A DNA stretch of 64,000 nt, from contig VWZX01009108.1 of the NCBI GenBank assembly GCA_013399015.1, positions 1,604,822-1,668,821 on the forward strand, read 5' to 3'. The first letter of the stretch is position 1. Each line of letters opens with the position of its first letter. This DNA is from Galbula dea. Its lineage: Eukaryota > Chordata > Aves > Piciformes > Galbulidae. A program made the position numbers and the translations under genes. Below are positions 52,801-61,587 of this stretch, in pieces. The notes under the pieces are model-generated. The model worked only from the letters and a program-made list of their open reading frames with translations, did not search any database and had not been told where the DNA came from.

Positions 52801-55800
52801 CTCTCACACACATAACCCACAACTAGAAAAGCAAAACCATACCAAATCACAAAAAAAAGCACCCCCCTTGTCTAGGGGGCAAGAACAACCACCCCTGTTC
52901 TTGTCTGTTGACTCAGCCATCCCTTTGGCTTCCAGGAATTCTGTATTATCATGCACTTCTGTGATTCACTAGACCAAGGATGTTGATATTTGAAAGATCA
53001 GTGATAGCTCACTAGGGTTTTAATAATAATAACAGTATGCAACAGTTTGAAACAAAGCTCAGCTTTGAAACATGGAGAAATTTGAAGAAAAACATTGCTG
53101 CATGTCCTATGTCTGCCACCAGTGATACACTGGAGGTACCATCAGCTTCAAAAGCAAGAGCAAGAAAAGCAGAATTATGCCACACCAAAGTTTAATAGCT
53201 TGTCAGTGCTCAAATCCTCCTCACCTCCCCAGAGTTACTGGAGATGCATGCTAGCAAGTGTTTCAGAAAACAAACATGAAAAAGAAAAGGAAATTTAGGT
53301 ACAAGAAATTAACTATACCTGAAGCTTCAGATACTAAGGAATTTGGACTTCTGTCTGGTTGATTGAGGTAAAAACTGTAAGGTGGCAAAGCAGCATCAGT
53401 AAAGTTTGTCTAAAATTACAAAGGAAAAACAAATTTGTAAGGAAAACTGTAAGGCAAGGGAAAAAAATCAAGGGTACAATTAAAAACAAATAGCATGTAA
53501 ATGCTATTAGTCTTTTCAAGCAGAGAGATTAAATTTAATTATACAGCATGATCCAAACCCATACAATTTATGTTGAGGGCAATTATTGTCAAAAAAGAAA
53601 TAAGCTTTATGTTTTAAAGCCAAGTATGCAAGCACATGCTGAATCAGAACACACTAGAAGCCTGGAAAAATACCAGTGACAAGAATAAAAGGAGAAAAAC
53701 ATCATAAAATAAAGGGAGACTTACATTCTCAAGTGGTAATTTCTTTGCTTGCTCCTTTTCTTGCATAGAATTCACCCATACTCCTTCAGCAGTTCCTCTT
53801 CTGGGGGGGTTTTGTTTCAATTTCTGTGCCCAAGATGTTAAGGATTTACTAAAATGAGAAACACACACAAGAAAAAGAAGACAAGAAGCAGAGACATCCT
53901 GAAATTCTTTTAGAGGTAGACATGGAACAATAGCCCTCTTTTGTTCAACACTGACACTTTGAAAAACTCCATATTGCCTCAGTTTGGGACATAGAGTGGA
54001 AAGAATGAAAAAAGTTACAATTAAGAATTAAAATCCACCCCCAGCAACCACCACTACAGTTTTGGGTAACTGAACTGTTCCACCTTGGTCTGAACCTTTG
54101 TTTCCTTCATGCTACAAACCAGAAAGCAATTGCCAAGAGAAAAGTACAAGACAAAAGAAAAATTATCCAGGAATGATTTCCAAAGTTGTCTTAGAAAGGC
54201 TTTTCAAACCAAAGAACACTCTTGAACTAAGCCTCTTCATCTCTAAGTTCCTCTGCCATTTCATGAGTTGCAGTTACCCCCTCATGGAACTGCACAACAG
54301 ATCTCAAAACACTGGAATAAATCCCAATAGAAGGGAGGGAGAGAACATACAGATCAGTGGGGTTATGACCTACCCTATATGCAGGGAGAACAACTTCCAA
54401 ACCAAATCCACTAAAGAAAGCTGGTTCTCTGGTTCATTACACACTAGTGAAATGCACATTTATTTCATGATTCTCTGTTTTTCTAACACAGAGAAAGTTT
54501 TATCTCTGCAAACTACTATCAGGGACTCACAGGCAACACACGAGACCTCTGACACTGCTCATGGCCACATGAAGCCACTGCCATCACAGTCCAGTCTGAC
54601 AGGGAGTTAAATTCTGTGCAGCTAGAGCAGTACCTGGTCAGTATTACTGCCAAAGTAGCTGGCCAGGTTCTAAAACAACACTTGGTAGATCTACCCACCT
54701 ATTGAATAGAGCAAATCAAATAAAGATTAAAAAAACCACACTACCACACAAACAAAAAAACCCCAAACCAATCAACCAACAAACAAAAAAACCCCACAGA
54801 GCCAAAAAAACCCCATAACAAAAACCAGAAAGACTCAAACGCTTTTGGCTGTTGCCTGATACAATTTGTTACTGTTACTGTAATGCAGGCATACAAGCTG
54901 GCAAAAAAGATTGGTTGAGCACAATCACAAAGTACCAGTCATATACAAGTGGTAATGAGCACCTTAAACTCTGGGGCACAGACAAACACTATATGCAAAC
55001 TGTTTACAAATCAAGAGGTTCCATTCAATTCTTAGCTGTTTCTAGTTGCCAACAGCTGTTTACTGGATGTGGACTGCCTACAATACATTAACATAGTAGG
55101 AAAGTTTATCACTTACCTGGGTTTTTTTCCACATTGAGCTTCATCAACTTTCTGTCCAGATTGAGCAGGAAAAACTAAAACATCATTCCTTCCTGAGGGA
55201 TAATTTTCCTCTGGTTGTTTGGGGAAAAGTTCTCTTTCATTTTGAAGCCTGGCTACAACTGCATCACTCTGCAATCCTGCTGCATCACCCTGTCCTTGGG
55301 AAGTTTTCTCCATGCAGTCTGTGCACTTGCTAATGCCGTTAGATTTGCTGGGGCTCTGTTTGGAGGCAGACTGGGTACCATAGCCCCTGCTCATCGAGGC
55401 ATTGTTTGCAGAGCATTCCTGCTGCAGATCAGATGCTTTTGGCTGACTTTCAGCTTCATTAGATCTAAGCTGATTGACAATGCACTCATTTTCTTCAAAG
55501 ATTTCAGAATGCATCCCCATCTGACTTTCTAGGGATGAAGAAGTGTCTCTAGGCTTGGCAGGCAAACTTCTGCTCTTGCTGGCACCCCAATTGCTGCTCT
55601 GCAATTGCACTAACTGCCTTATCTCCTCCTGAATCAGCTATAGGAAAAGAAAAAGGCAAAAGTGCTGTGAGATCATGCCACAAGTCACACTTCTATTTTA
55701 ATGCATCTTCAGTTGATGGTTTATTAGAGTACTCACTTCAAACAACTCAGATTTTCAACATGTAGAGACCTCATGCATCAAGTAGATATCTGCATACTGT

Positions 55801-58800
55801 GCATAACAGTAAAAGGTGTGTGGGAACAATCCTTAATTCCATGCAGTGAATTACAGGTCTCAGTACTTATTTATTAAGGTAATAAAACAAATAAAACTGC
55901 ATGCATATATTCATTACATGCCTTCAAAACTACAGTTACCTACCAGCCAGCTAAAGAAATATAAACTCTCTAGGTATGCCATGAAAAGTGGAGAGAAGTC
56001 TTTTGCTACATTTAGGTCTAAAAGAATCTCTAATGTGGATATAGATTTATAAAGATTGCAAGGATGCTTTCATGGAAGAGTCAACCATTACTCTAGTAGC
56101 CTAATAGGAATAATGTACCTCTGTAAGATTATCTGCATGAAATCTGACTTGAAAAGATCTGATTTAAATAATAGATTAACACAAAGATCCTGATTTGGCT
56201 GGTTTTGGTATCTGATAGAGTGGAGCCAACCTACAATCTTATCCTGGCCAAACCCAGGACTCTAGAGCACCAGGTTACTTTTTACTGGAGACTCTGCAAT
56301 GTCTCCAAAGAGTTATTTCACTACAGTAGATAAGTAATACATGTTTAGTTTTCCAGTTGTGGAAGGTAGACTAAAACAGCTCTGAGAAACAGCCAGTGAT
56401 GCTGGCAAGGGCCAGGACAGACTGCATGGTAGTGCCCCTGCCTGTGTCCTTAGGTCAGCAACCAGCACTTGTGTGTATTTATATTGAGATTATTCAGCTC
56501 TGCATGAGCACACAATTCTCATTACACATGACAAGCCCAGTTTTCAAGAACACATTTCAACTAATTCTCAAGGAGGGGAAGAGGAGGAATATTAAAACAA
56601 AAACTTATGGAATTCTACTCATGGTTTTGGTTGGGTTTGGGGTTTTTTTCCCCCAGAACTACCATGCATCGCTCACATGAAGAGCGAGTGGAAAACAAAT
56701 TGAACAAAAATCATTTATTCTCTGACTGTATGAAATAAGACTTAATTTCAGAGGAACCTAAGCATAACCCTAGCCAGAACCAAGCCTCATATATTTTATT
56801 AACTTGCAACAGAATTTCAGCTCAGTCTGTCTACAAAAAACAAACCACCAACCAAAAAACCACAGAACAAGATGAAGTTTTCCACCATAACAAAGTTTTT
56901 TGTTGTGCCAGTAATTTCAATCATGACTGCAACAATCATTTGTGTTTTAATTCTGTGATTCAACTCTGTTGAGGAAGGTAGGGAAGGGAGAAACAAGAGG
57001 GAAGAAACAGAAATTGGGGGGAAAAAAAGCCCAAACTGATTAGATTGTCTGCTGACAAGTAATCCTTGTCTTTAACAATTTGGGCAGAAAAAGTAAATGG
57101 TTACTACACCAATTAAATAGCACTTTCACTTCTACCTGCACAGTCACAAATAATTCCAGCAGAAGAAAAGATCTGGGAAAAAGAAGATGACATTTCTATA
57201 CAGTTTGGGGATTGTAGGTAACTCTAAGTCCTCTTCAATAAAGTCTGATCTTTGGATGATCCCCAGGTGCTTGTAGTTTATCACAAGCACACTTCTCCTC
57301 CAGTGTATAACCCACATAAGCCAAGGACAGACCCACTGCTTCCAAAATGNCTTCAGCTCAGTCTGTCTACAAAAAACAAACCACTAACCAAAAACCCACA
57401 GAACAACGTGAAGCTTTCCACCATAACAAAGTTTTTTGTTGTGCTAGTAATTTCAATCATGACTGCAACAATCATTTGTGTTTTAATTCTGTGATTCAAC
57501 TCTGTTGAGGAAGGTAGGGAAGGGAGAAACAAGAGGGAAGAAACAGAAATTGGGGGGAAAAAAAGCCCAAACTGATTAGATTGTCTGCTGACAAGTAATC
57601 CTTGTCTTTAACAATTTGGGCAGAAAAAGTAAATGGTTACTACACCAATTAAATAGCACTTTCACTTCTACCTGCACAGTCACAAATAATTCCAGCAGAA
57701 GAAAAGATCTGGGAAAAAGAAGATGACATTTCTATACAGTTTGGGGATTATAGGTAACTTTCTTAACTCCTCTTCAATAAAGTCTGATCTTTGGATGATC
57801 CCCAGGTGCTTGTAGTTTATCACAAGCACACTTCTCCTCCAGTGTATAACCCACATAAGCCAAGGACAGACCCACTGCTTCCAAAATGATCTCAAGGTCT
57901 TTTGAGCCATATTTCCACATGGGTGAAGTTATATTTTCATAAGCATAGTTGGTCTTGAAACACAGCATAGTGTCAGGCCTTACCTCAGAGTCATGTCAAT
58001 GCTAATGCAGCACCTTGCTTTTCTACCCCAAATAGTAAATTGCTTTTGTCTTTTTGTTATTAAAAGGTGCTGAGTTGCTTGTACTTCAGTATTGTCACTA
58101 GCATACCAGTTTAAGTTTGGAATAGCTCCATCTATTTTATCTAATGCACTCATCCAACTGAGAGTAGGTTAGAGCAGTTGGTTTTGTATTTAGTGTGGCA
58201 ATTCATGCAGTTAGTAAGTCCCTGCTGATACCACAAACTCAACTCTTCCAGAGGTAGCCTTTCCTATTAAAGACAAAAACCAGCAAAGCCAACACAATGG
58301 GTTAGTCAAGACTATGATTAGCAACAAGTGATTCAAACTACTACAGTAAGAGGAAGCAAAAACAAAGGTAAGGAAACACTGGCAGGACAAAAATAATGAG
58401 ATGGGAGGGGGGATAAGAGAGGCAGTGGGAGAGAAACAGGAGATAGGATAAAAGGACAGTACCTCTTGTTAATTCAGTTCAGGAACTGTTGGTTACTACT
58501 AGTGTGGAGTGCATCAGGAAAGGGAAGGGAAAAACAGCAACCAAAATGATGAAGATATTAAGCATTTTATATTTATAGAATTACCATCTCATAGATACAT
58601 TTCTTCTGCTTTACTGGATAAATATGGTTCAGCAAAAATGTGAATCTTCACGTGGGACTTCTGTCATTCTAAGCCAGGAGACTGACCAACTGAAGGGTGA
58701 AATAAGTGTTCAGCTATTAGAGTGGATGTTTGCCTATGCTAGGTACTGTCTAGATGAGGGAATGGCAAGTTGCATTTTCTCATGGAGAGAAAACATGATG

Positions 58801-61561
58801 TCTCAAAATTAGAACTCATGCAGTCTAACAGTTCATAAAAACCAGCCTGTACCAATCATGTGGGCAGTCTGAACCAAAGGTTTGTGAAAACAAAACAATT
58901 GGAAACAAATAAACCCAGAATCTTCACTTCTGACATGGTTCCTACCACTGACTTTTGTTAATTAGCCAAGGCTATCTCAAATAAGCATCCTGTAAATTGG
59001 CATTCCAGTCATCCACTGCCATTCACTGCCTGTCTGAATGTACTCACAGAAAGAGAGAGGAGTGCCACAGACCATATTGCACTGTCTGGAGGGGAGTGGG
59101 GTTGGGGAAGAGAAAAGAATCATTCAGCCTAACCTACCTACATGGATCAATCATTACTTACTTGGATTTGTTGGTGGAACTGCTCTTGCTGGGCAACTAT
59201 TTGTTCCTGACATTGTTTTTCTACCAGTCTCAGTAACTGTAGCCACCTTGCCTATTAAATCACAAAGTAAAATCATTAAAGCACAGCCAAATTGCATCTC
59301 TCATCTTTTACTCTAGCAACAAAATAGTTTTGCAGCCTTATACTCAGATGTGGCCTTAATTCCAAGTTTAACAGCAGCACTGTGGTTCTCCACCTCACAA
59401 TCCATGCAGCTCCCTACCACATCAATCCATGGAAACAATTCATTATGGACACATTCCCTTAAAGGAAAGTCCTTCTAGACAGCATGAGAACACATCTCTA
59501 CATCAAATGACTGCAACAGAGAAATAGCTGGCAGGAAAGTACAGGCAAATTTTGGAAAGGTTGACTCCAGTTCAATAACTTAACAGGCAATTTTAAAATT
59601 GCTAATTAAACATCCCTATGTCCAGTGAACATTCATTCCAATCAAACTCTTCCCTTCCATAATCCCTCTAAAGGCCATGATGCACAACTCTTTAGTGAAA
59701 AAGATCATTAAAAACAAAACCAAAAATACAGAGTTCCTAAATATGGTCAAATCTGAATTTTTAAAACTGTTTTATGCTAATGTTTAGGGAACCTGATACT
59801 TGAAGCACAGGACATGGGACACAGAATGTGTGTGCCTAGACAAAGACATCTAAATTCTTTTCTTGGAGCTGTTAAAGAGCACCCAAATGAAGCATCTGTC
59901 AAGAGACAGTTTGCTGGACCTCAGCCAGAAAGCTCCAAAATTCTGCAGGAACAAGTCCCTGGTGTGGAAACCTGATGTTCCTTATGGAGACTAAAAATAA
60001 CAACATGTAAAAATAAAAATAAAATAAAAAAGGAGTTGAGAGAATTAGCTCATTGAGCCTACAGCATGATTTTTGTGTTGTTTTAAATCTGGAAACAAAC
60101 TAATCATCTACTCATCTTTACAAGTGGAATAAAGAAGTAACTCAACTAAACCAGAGCCATCTTTAGAAAGAAAACTTCTGATTCCTAGGCTCACTTCAGA
60201 GCAGCTTGAAGTGCTACAATTTTAGAGGTTTACATTTTCCAGTTTAAAAACTTGCAGTCTTGAAGCACTGCAACTTTGAAAAGAAAAAAACCTTCACATC
60301 TGTATTGTAAAACACTAAGATAAGAAGCTAAGATAAGATTGCAATAAAATCCATCCCTGTGATTAGCTGATACATTGGAAAAGGTTTTGCCCTGTCCCAT
60401 CTTGAAGAACAAACACATACATACTTATATCTTGCTGTTAAACCACATCATCATTAGATCTGTCCTCCCAAATGCAAAGCTGATACAGCTATTTAAAACC
60501 ACTACATTGAACTTAACTTTATGATCAAATACCTCACAGTTGTTCCCAGTTTCCAAGTCAGCATTTCCACTGTTCTGGATATCTTGCATAAAGGATGCAA
60601 GGAGCTCAACAGAGCCAGGCATTAATGAGGACCTGGTATTCCCTGAGTAACCAGAAACTCCATTGGGATTGGGTGAGGGACTTCTAGTGAAACATGAGGA
60701 AAAACAGTTCAATTATTCATTGTGCCAGCTGTCAAACAGGGTGACCAAACTAATACACTACATATGTTACACAGCCAGAAAAGAGTCATATGCCTAATTT
60801 ACATTGTGACCCCCATCAGGCTGAAAAAAGTCTGATTCACTCATAAGAAAAGGATGTTTCTCAAGGAAATGTCTGAGAATCCACAGCATGCTCCAGTCTT
60901 ACATACAATTAAAATGCAGCAGCTTTCCAGGAATACAGACAGCATAATGAGCACAGATATTACTGCTCCCCAGTACAGACATCAATTAATCCAGCTTTTC
61001 ACCAAACCTCTGTGCTTCTTCATAGATTCTGAGGACAGAAGCTTACAGATAGAAGCTCCTGTGCAAGAATGACTTGTGAAATCCAAGCCTACTGCCTCCT
61101 TTTGAGGAGTTACACATGCAGCAAGTGACTTGTAATTCTCATTTTAATAGGTTAGTCAAGCAGAACCTCTCCTGATCTGTCACTTAGGCCATTAGTCCAT
61201 ACTTGCCCTTCTTATTCACTGGGAACTGAACAGAAAAACAATTCAGTTTTTCTAAGCTGCTGTTCTCTACAAATGACTTAGCATAATGCATGATCTTTCC
61301 AAAGATTTTGGGTTCAGTTTTGGGTCCCACACTCCAAGAATATGACATTCTAGGATATTATTTCACCTCAGTAACAATGTTTCTGTCAAAGCACACTAAC
61401 TCAGCAAAACAAAAATCATAACAATATTTGTTAGGAATTCCTTCAACACATTACCTGTTAGAATTCAAGTTACAGGCAGAGCTGTGGGTATTCCTGACAT
61501 CAAAGTCTGCAGAAGATGAAGAGATTTCTTGTACAGCATTCACCACATCACAGTTTTCCAT
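37728..61561 (-). CDS. MPHOSPH9: M-phase phosphoprotein 9, whole split gene (23 coding exons, ATG to stop)
   Basis: Joining 23 exons with AG/GT borders and matching phases gives an open frame of 3567 nt, about 1188 aa; human MPHOSPH9 is about 1183 aa. Seen directly: the N-terminus MENCDVVNAVQ, the block WLQLLRLVEKQCQEQIVAQQ, a long charged heptad-like coiled-coil region at about residues 584-790, the block RRKWLIPGAEYSIFTGQPLE, and the C-terminus RMTLKRFHVLRTSANL. All are recognisable from the mammalian protein. Residues about 120-580 are Ser/Gln-rich and probably disordered. Ser-Pro sites such as SPKRSPRE fit an M-phase phosphoprotein. Known of the family: it sits at the distal end of the mother centriole, recruits CP110-CEP97 with KIF24 involvement, and is removed after TTBK2 phosphorylation to allow cilium formation. 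The start is supported by an in-frame TAA six bases upstream and a G at -3 and +4. The gene runs head to head with a CpG-island promoter at about 63-64 kb. Identification is firm; one acceptor (exon 21) is ambiguous. Confidence 0.95.
37830..39579 (-). other. MPHOSPH9 intron 22
   Basis: A 1.75-kb intron with no further exon. It holds a G/T-rich run (about 38060-38140, plus strand) and mixed TA/CA repeats at about 39160-39230. Confidence 0.8.
39580..39648 (-). CDS. MPHOSPH9: MPHOSPH9 coding exon 22
   Basis: Residues 1133-1155, with IEAALSRIPSSGGRMTLQAR, nearly identical to the mammalian C-terminal region. Acceptor CTGTTGGTAG and donor AATCAG|gtgagg; phase 0-0, 69 nt. Confidence 0.96.
40180..40448 (-). 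CDS. MPHOSPH9: MPHOSPH9 coding exon 21 (two in-frame acceptors)
   Basis: Residues about 1043-1132. The conserved part is GDFKYTARIKTLAETERLFD followed by ELTQEKQQ. The donor CAACAG|gtaaag is clear. Two acceptors keep the frame: one after CTTTCTGTCCTAG (exon to 40448) and one after TTTGTTGATAG (exon to 40391). The first gives 1188 aa with an extra 19 residues of intron-like composition; the second gives 1169 aa. Confidence 0.88.
41164..41267 (-). CDS. MPHOSPH9: MPHOSPH9 coding exon 20
   Basis: Residues 1008-1042, with RFDILLDDLETGPTSTLQHN and a basic RKRLQFLSLDD motif. Acceptor CTGTGTAG and donor AGAAG|gtaatc; leaves in phase 1. Confidence 0.93.
41959..42079 (-). CDS. MPHOSPH9: MPHOSPH9 coding exon 19
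   Basis: Residues 968-1007, with REIMLAPVSVTYSPKRSPRE. SPKR is a full CDK-type S-P-x-K/R site, fitting a mitotically phosphorylated protein (motif seen, modification inferred). Acceptor CTTCTGCAG and donor GACAAG|gtatga; enters in phase 1 and leaves in phase 2. Confidence 0.94.
42388..42552 (-). CDS. MPHOSPH9: MPHOSPH9 coding exon 18
   Basis: Residues 913-967, with TSTRRQTVGFVEASLAANRS and a Ser/Pro-rich tail. Acceptor TTGCAATTAG and donor CTCCAA|gtaagt; phase 1-1, 165 nt. Confidence 0.92.
43162..43331 (-). CDS. MPHOSPH9: MPHOSPH9 coding exon 17
   Basis: Residues 856-912, with SEAPIIKAFKELEEGKAF and DWGTQTEKEDTSA. Acceptor ATTCTTTAAG. The donor GCTA|gtaact is weak, but it is the only one that gives the phase 1 needed by the next exon. 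The open frame reads through into the intron, so the exon end rests on that phase argument. Confidence 0.85.
43670..43807 (-). CDS. MPHOSPH9: MPHOSPH9 coding exon 16
   Basis: Residues 810-855, with RRKWLIPGAEYSIFTGQPLE, a strongly family-specific block. Acceptor TTCCCACAG and donor CTCCTAG|gtgagt; phase 2-2, 138 nt. Confidence 0.96.
44402..44503 (-). CDS. MPHOSPH9: MPHOSPH9 coding exon 15 (coiled coil ends)
   Basis: Residues 776-809, with TVSKLEVQLKQVEHENMLKL, the last clear heptads, followed by a basic stretch. Acceptor TCTACATTAG and donor TGCTGA|gtaagt; phase 2-2, 102 nt. Confidence 0.94.
44504..45805 (-). other. MPHOSPH9 intron 14
   Basis: A 1.3-kb unique AT-rich intron; nothing beyond splice sites seen. 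Confidence 0.8.
45806..45870 (-). CDS. MPHOSPH9: MPHOSPH9 coding exon 14
   Basis: Residues 755-775, with DTLNTTENKLLDANTEISDL, still coiled coil. Acceptor TACTTGTAG and donor GAAAAG|gtaaat; leaves in phase 2. Confidence 0.92.
46227..46274 (-). CDS. MPHOSPH9: MPHOSPH9 coding exon 13 (48 nt)
   Basis: Residues 739-754, LLGEYESLGKEHERVK, within the coiled coil. Acceptor TTTGTTTTAG and donor GTAAAA|gtaagt; phase 0-0. At 48 nt it is the smallest exon of the gene, too short to stand out without the splice phase. Confidence 0.9.
47131..47346 (-). CDS. MPHOSPH9: MPHOSPH9 coding exon 12 (coiled coil)
   Basis: Residues 667-738, with ADWREQFYAVSNTSKVLQER and RLKSRLKDLEEAFEKAYKLS, a long amphipathic helix. 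Acceptor GTCTCCCCCAG and donor CAAAAT|gtaagt; phase 0-0, 216 nt. Confidence 0.96.
48021..48108 (-). CDS. MPHOSPH9: MPHOSPH9 coding exon 11 (coiled coil)
   Basis: Residues 637-666, with CDQLDAALNEASARIKALEN, a continuous heptad pattern. Acceptor TTCTGAACAG and donor CAAGTG|gtaagt; enters in phase 2 and leaves in phase 0. Confidence 0.95.
48109..49132 (-). other. MPHOSPH9 intron 10 with a GC-richer block
   Basis: The block at about 48185-48420 is richer in G/C than the surrounding intron, and the plus strand is open for 117 codons (48074-48427). No protein family is recognised and no phase-compatible exon is evident. It could be a relic insertion. Confidence 0.6.
49133..49291 (-). CDS. MPHOSPH9: MPHOSPH9 coding exon 10 (coiled coil begins)
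   Basis: Residues 584-636, with REKHARHIADLRAYYDSEIQ followed by LKQQLEAS, a heptad-like charged helix at the start of the coiled-coil region. Acceptor TTGAAAATAG and donor GACAG|gtactg; phase 2-2, 159 nt. Confidence 0.96.
50198..50634 (-). CDS. MPHOSPH9: MPHOSPH9 coding exon 9
   Basis: Residues 439-583, an acidic, Ser-rich, presumably disordered stretch with FSPDSMAEPGFSSHCDTDS and a Glu-rich run (EEEE). Acceptor TTATTTCCTAG and donor TCAAA|gtaagt; leaves in phase 2. The Ser-Pro and acidic context suits mitotic phosphorylation (inference). Confidence 0.93.
50635..51443 (-). other. MPHOSPH9 intron 8 with possible cassette exon or relic
   Basis: The segment at about 51087-51375 is GC-richer. 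On the minus strand it is preceded by a very strong acceptor (CTGCCACCCCCAG) and then open for 87 codons. The frame from that acceptor does not fit the phase-0 flanking exons, so I leave it out of the main model. Confidence 0.5.
51444..51566 (-). CDS. MPHOSPH9: MPHOSPH9 coding exon 8
   Basis: Residues 398-438, with LSSADETKLSSLKDIYHKRQ and a Ser/Pro/His tail. Acceptor CTTTCTAAG and donor CCAGAG|gtaaca. The exon is 123 nt and phase 0-0, so it is a possible cassette. Confidence 0.9.
51970..52076 (-). CDS. MPHOSPH9: MPHOSPH9 coding exon 7
   Basis: Residues 362-397, with SYWKLDEKDMYLSLPENFR. Acceptor TTCTTATCAG and donor GACCAG|gtaaac; enters in phase 1 and leaves in phase 0. Confidence 0.9.
52077..53318 (-). 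other. MPHOSPH9 intron 6 with A/C-rich tract
   Basis: A 1.24-kb intron. Positions about 52735-52865 are strongly A/C-rich on the plus strand (T/G-rich in the transcript), with runs such as CCAAAACCCCCC. No exon seen. Confidence 0.75.
53319..53409 (-). CDS. MPHOSPH9: MPHOSPH9 coding exon 6
   Basis: Residues 332-361, with LPPYSFYLNQPDRSPNSL. Acceptor TGTAATTTTAG and donor CTTCAG|gtatag; leaves in phase 1. Confidence 0.88.
53725..53848 (-). CDS. MPHOSPH9: MPHOSPH9 coding exon 5
   Basis: Residues 290-331, with SWAQKLKQNPPRRGTAEGVW. Acceptor CTCATTTTAG and donor GAGAAT|gtaagt; enters in phase 2 and leaves in phase 0. The phase agrees with both neighbours. Confidence 0.88.
53849..55116 (-). other. 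MPHOSPH9 intron 4 with A/C-rich tract
   Basis: A 1.27-kb intron. Positions about 54725-54835 are A/C-rich (AAAAAACCCC-type units, CAACCAAC). A 170-codon plus-strand frame at 54098-54610 shows no domain and is taken as chance. Confidence 0.75.
55117..55637 (-). CDS. MPHOSPH9: MPHOSPH9 coding exon 4 (large, low-complexity)
   Basis: Residues 117-289. It opens with LIQEEIRQLVQLQSSNW, which continues the helix of exon 3, and then becomes Ser/Gln/Asn-rich with no recognisable fold. Acceptor TTTCCTATAG and donor CCCAG|gtaagt; leaves in phase 2. At 521 nt it is the largest exon of the gene. Confidence 0.94.
56816..57349. repeat. copy 1 of a roughly 535-bp near-identical direct duplication
   Basis: Starts TTCAGCTCAGTCTGTC and ends CTTCCAAAATG right before the single N at 57350. 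It differs from the second copy at only a handful of positions. Probably an assembly overlap, not a biological repeat. Confidence 0.85.
57352..57888. repeat. copy 2 of a roughly 535-bp near-identical direct duplication
   Basis: Begins with the same TTCAGCTCAGTCTGTC two bases after the N and ends CTTCCAAAATG, continuing into unique intron. A few substitutions and one 3-4 bp difference (GTAACTCTAAGTCC versus GTAACTTTCTTAACTCC) separate it from copy 1. Confidence 0.85.
59162..59251 (-). CDS. MPHOSPH9: MPHOSPH9 coding exon 3
   Basis: Residues 87-116 contain WLQLLRLVEKQCQEQIVAQQ, the most strongly conserved N-terminal block and a short Gln-rich helix. Acceptor ATTTAATAG and donor CAA|gtaagt. The exon is 90 nt and phase 0-0, so it could be skipped without a frameshift. 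Confidence 0.96.
60533..60683 (-). CDS. MPHOSPH9: MPHOSPH9 coding exon 2
   Basis: Residues 36-86, including SPSPNPNGVSGYSG and GSVELLASFMQDIQNSGNAD, match the conserved early region of the family. Acceptor TTTCACTAG and donor GTGAG|gtattt; enters in phase 2 and leaves in phase 0. Confidence 0.95.
61306..61356 (+). mobile_element. possible CR1 LINE scrap in MPHOSPH9 intron 1
   Basis: GGGTTCAGTTTTGGGTCCCA followed by CACTCCAAGAA resembles the CR1 block ending in AAGAAGGACATTGAG. It is about 50 bp only, so the call is tentative. Confidence 0.4.
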
Positions 61562-61587
61562 ATCTTAGTCCCAAGTATGATGTTACC
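61455..61587 (-). CDS. MPHOSPH9: MPHOSPH9 exon with start codon (coding exon 1)
   Basis: The acceptor lies after a pyrimidine tract ending TTTTTCAG, followed by 26 nt of 5' UTR. The ATG is at 61561-61559, preceded by an in-frame TAA, with G at -3 and G at +4. It encodes residues 1-35, beginning MENCDVVNAVQEISSSSADF, and ends AACAG|gtaatg in phase 2. The sequence resembles the human N-terminus, including a ...LNLN-like end. Confidence 0.93.

Larger units (their letters stand above)
55638..59161 (-). other. MPHOSPH9 intron 3, contains the false duplication
   Basis: The largest coding-region intron (3.5 kb as assembled). It includes two near-identical copies around the N at 57350. The true length is therefore probably about 3.0 kb. 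No extra exon is needed, as exons 3 and 4 join in phase 0 and read continuously through a conserved helix. Confidence 0.75.
37830..61454 (-). other. remaining short MPHOSPH9 introns
   Basis: The introns not listed separately (1, 2, 5, 7, 9, 11-13 and 15-21) are about 0.3 to 1.3 kb, AT-rich and largely unique. Notable contents are an A/C-rich (AACC)n-like tract at about 44115-44175 in intron 15, TA-rich sequence at about 47745-47775 in intron 11, and an A-rich microsatellite at about 60005-60030 in intron 2. No snoRNA, microRNA or nested gene was recognised. Confidence 0.6.

Noticed and set aside
54098..54610. 170-codon plus-strand frame in MPHOSPH9 intron 4
   Set aside because: No domain recognised, no acceptor or donor at its ends; AT-rich intron sequence.
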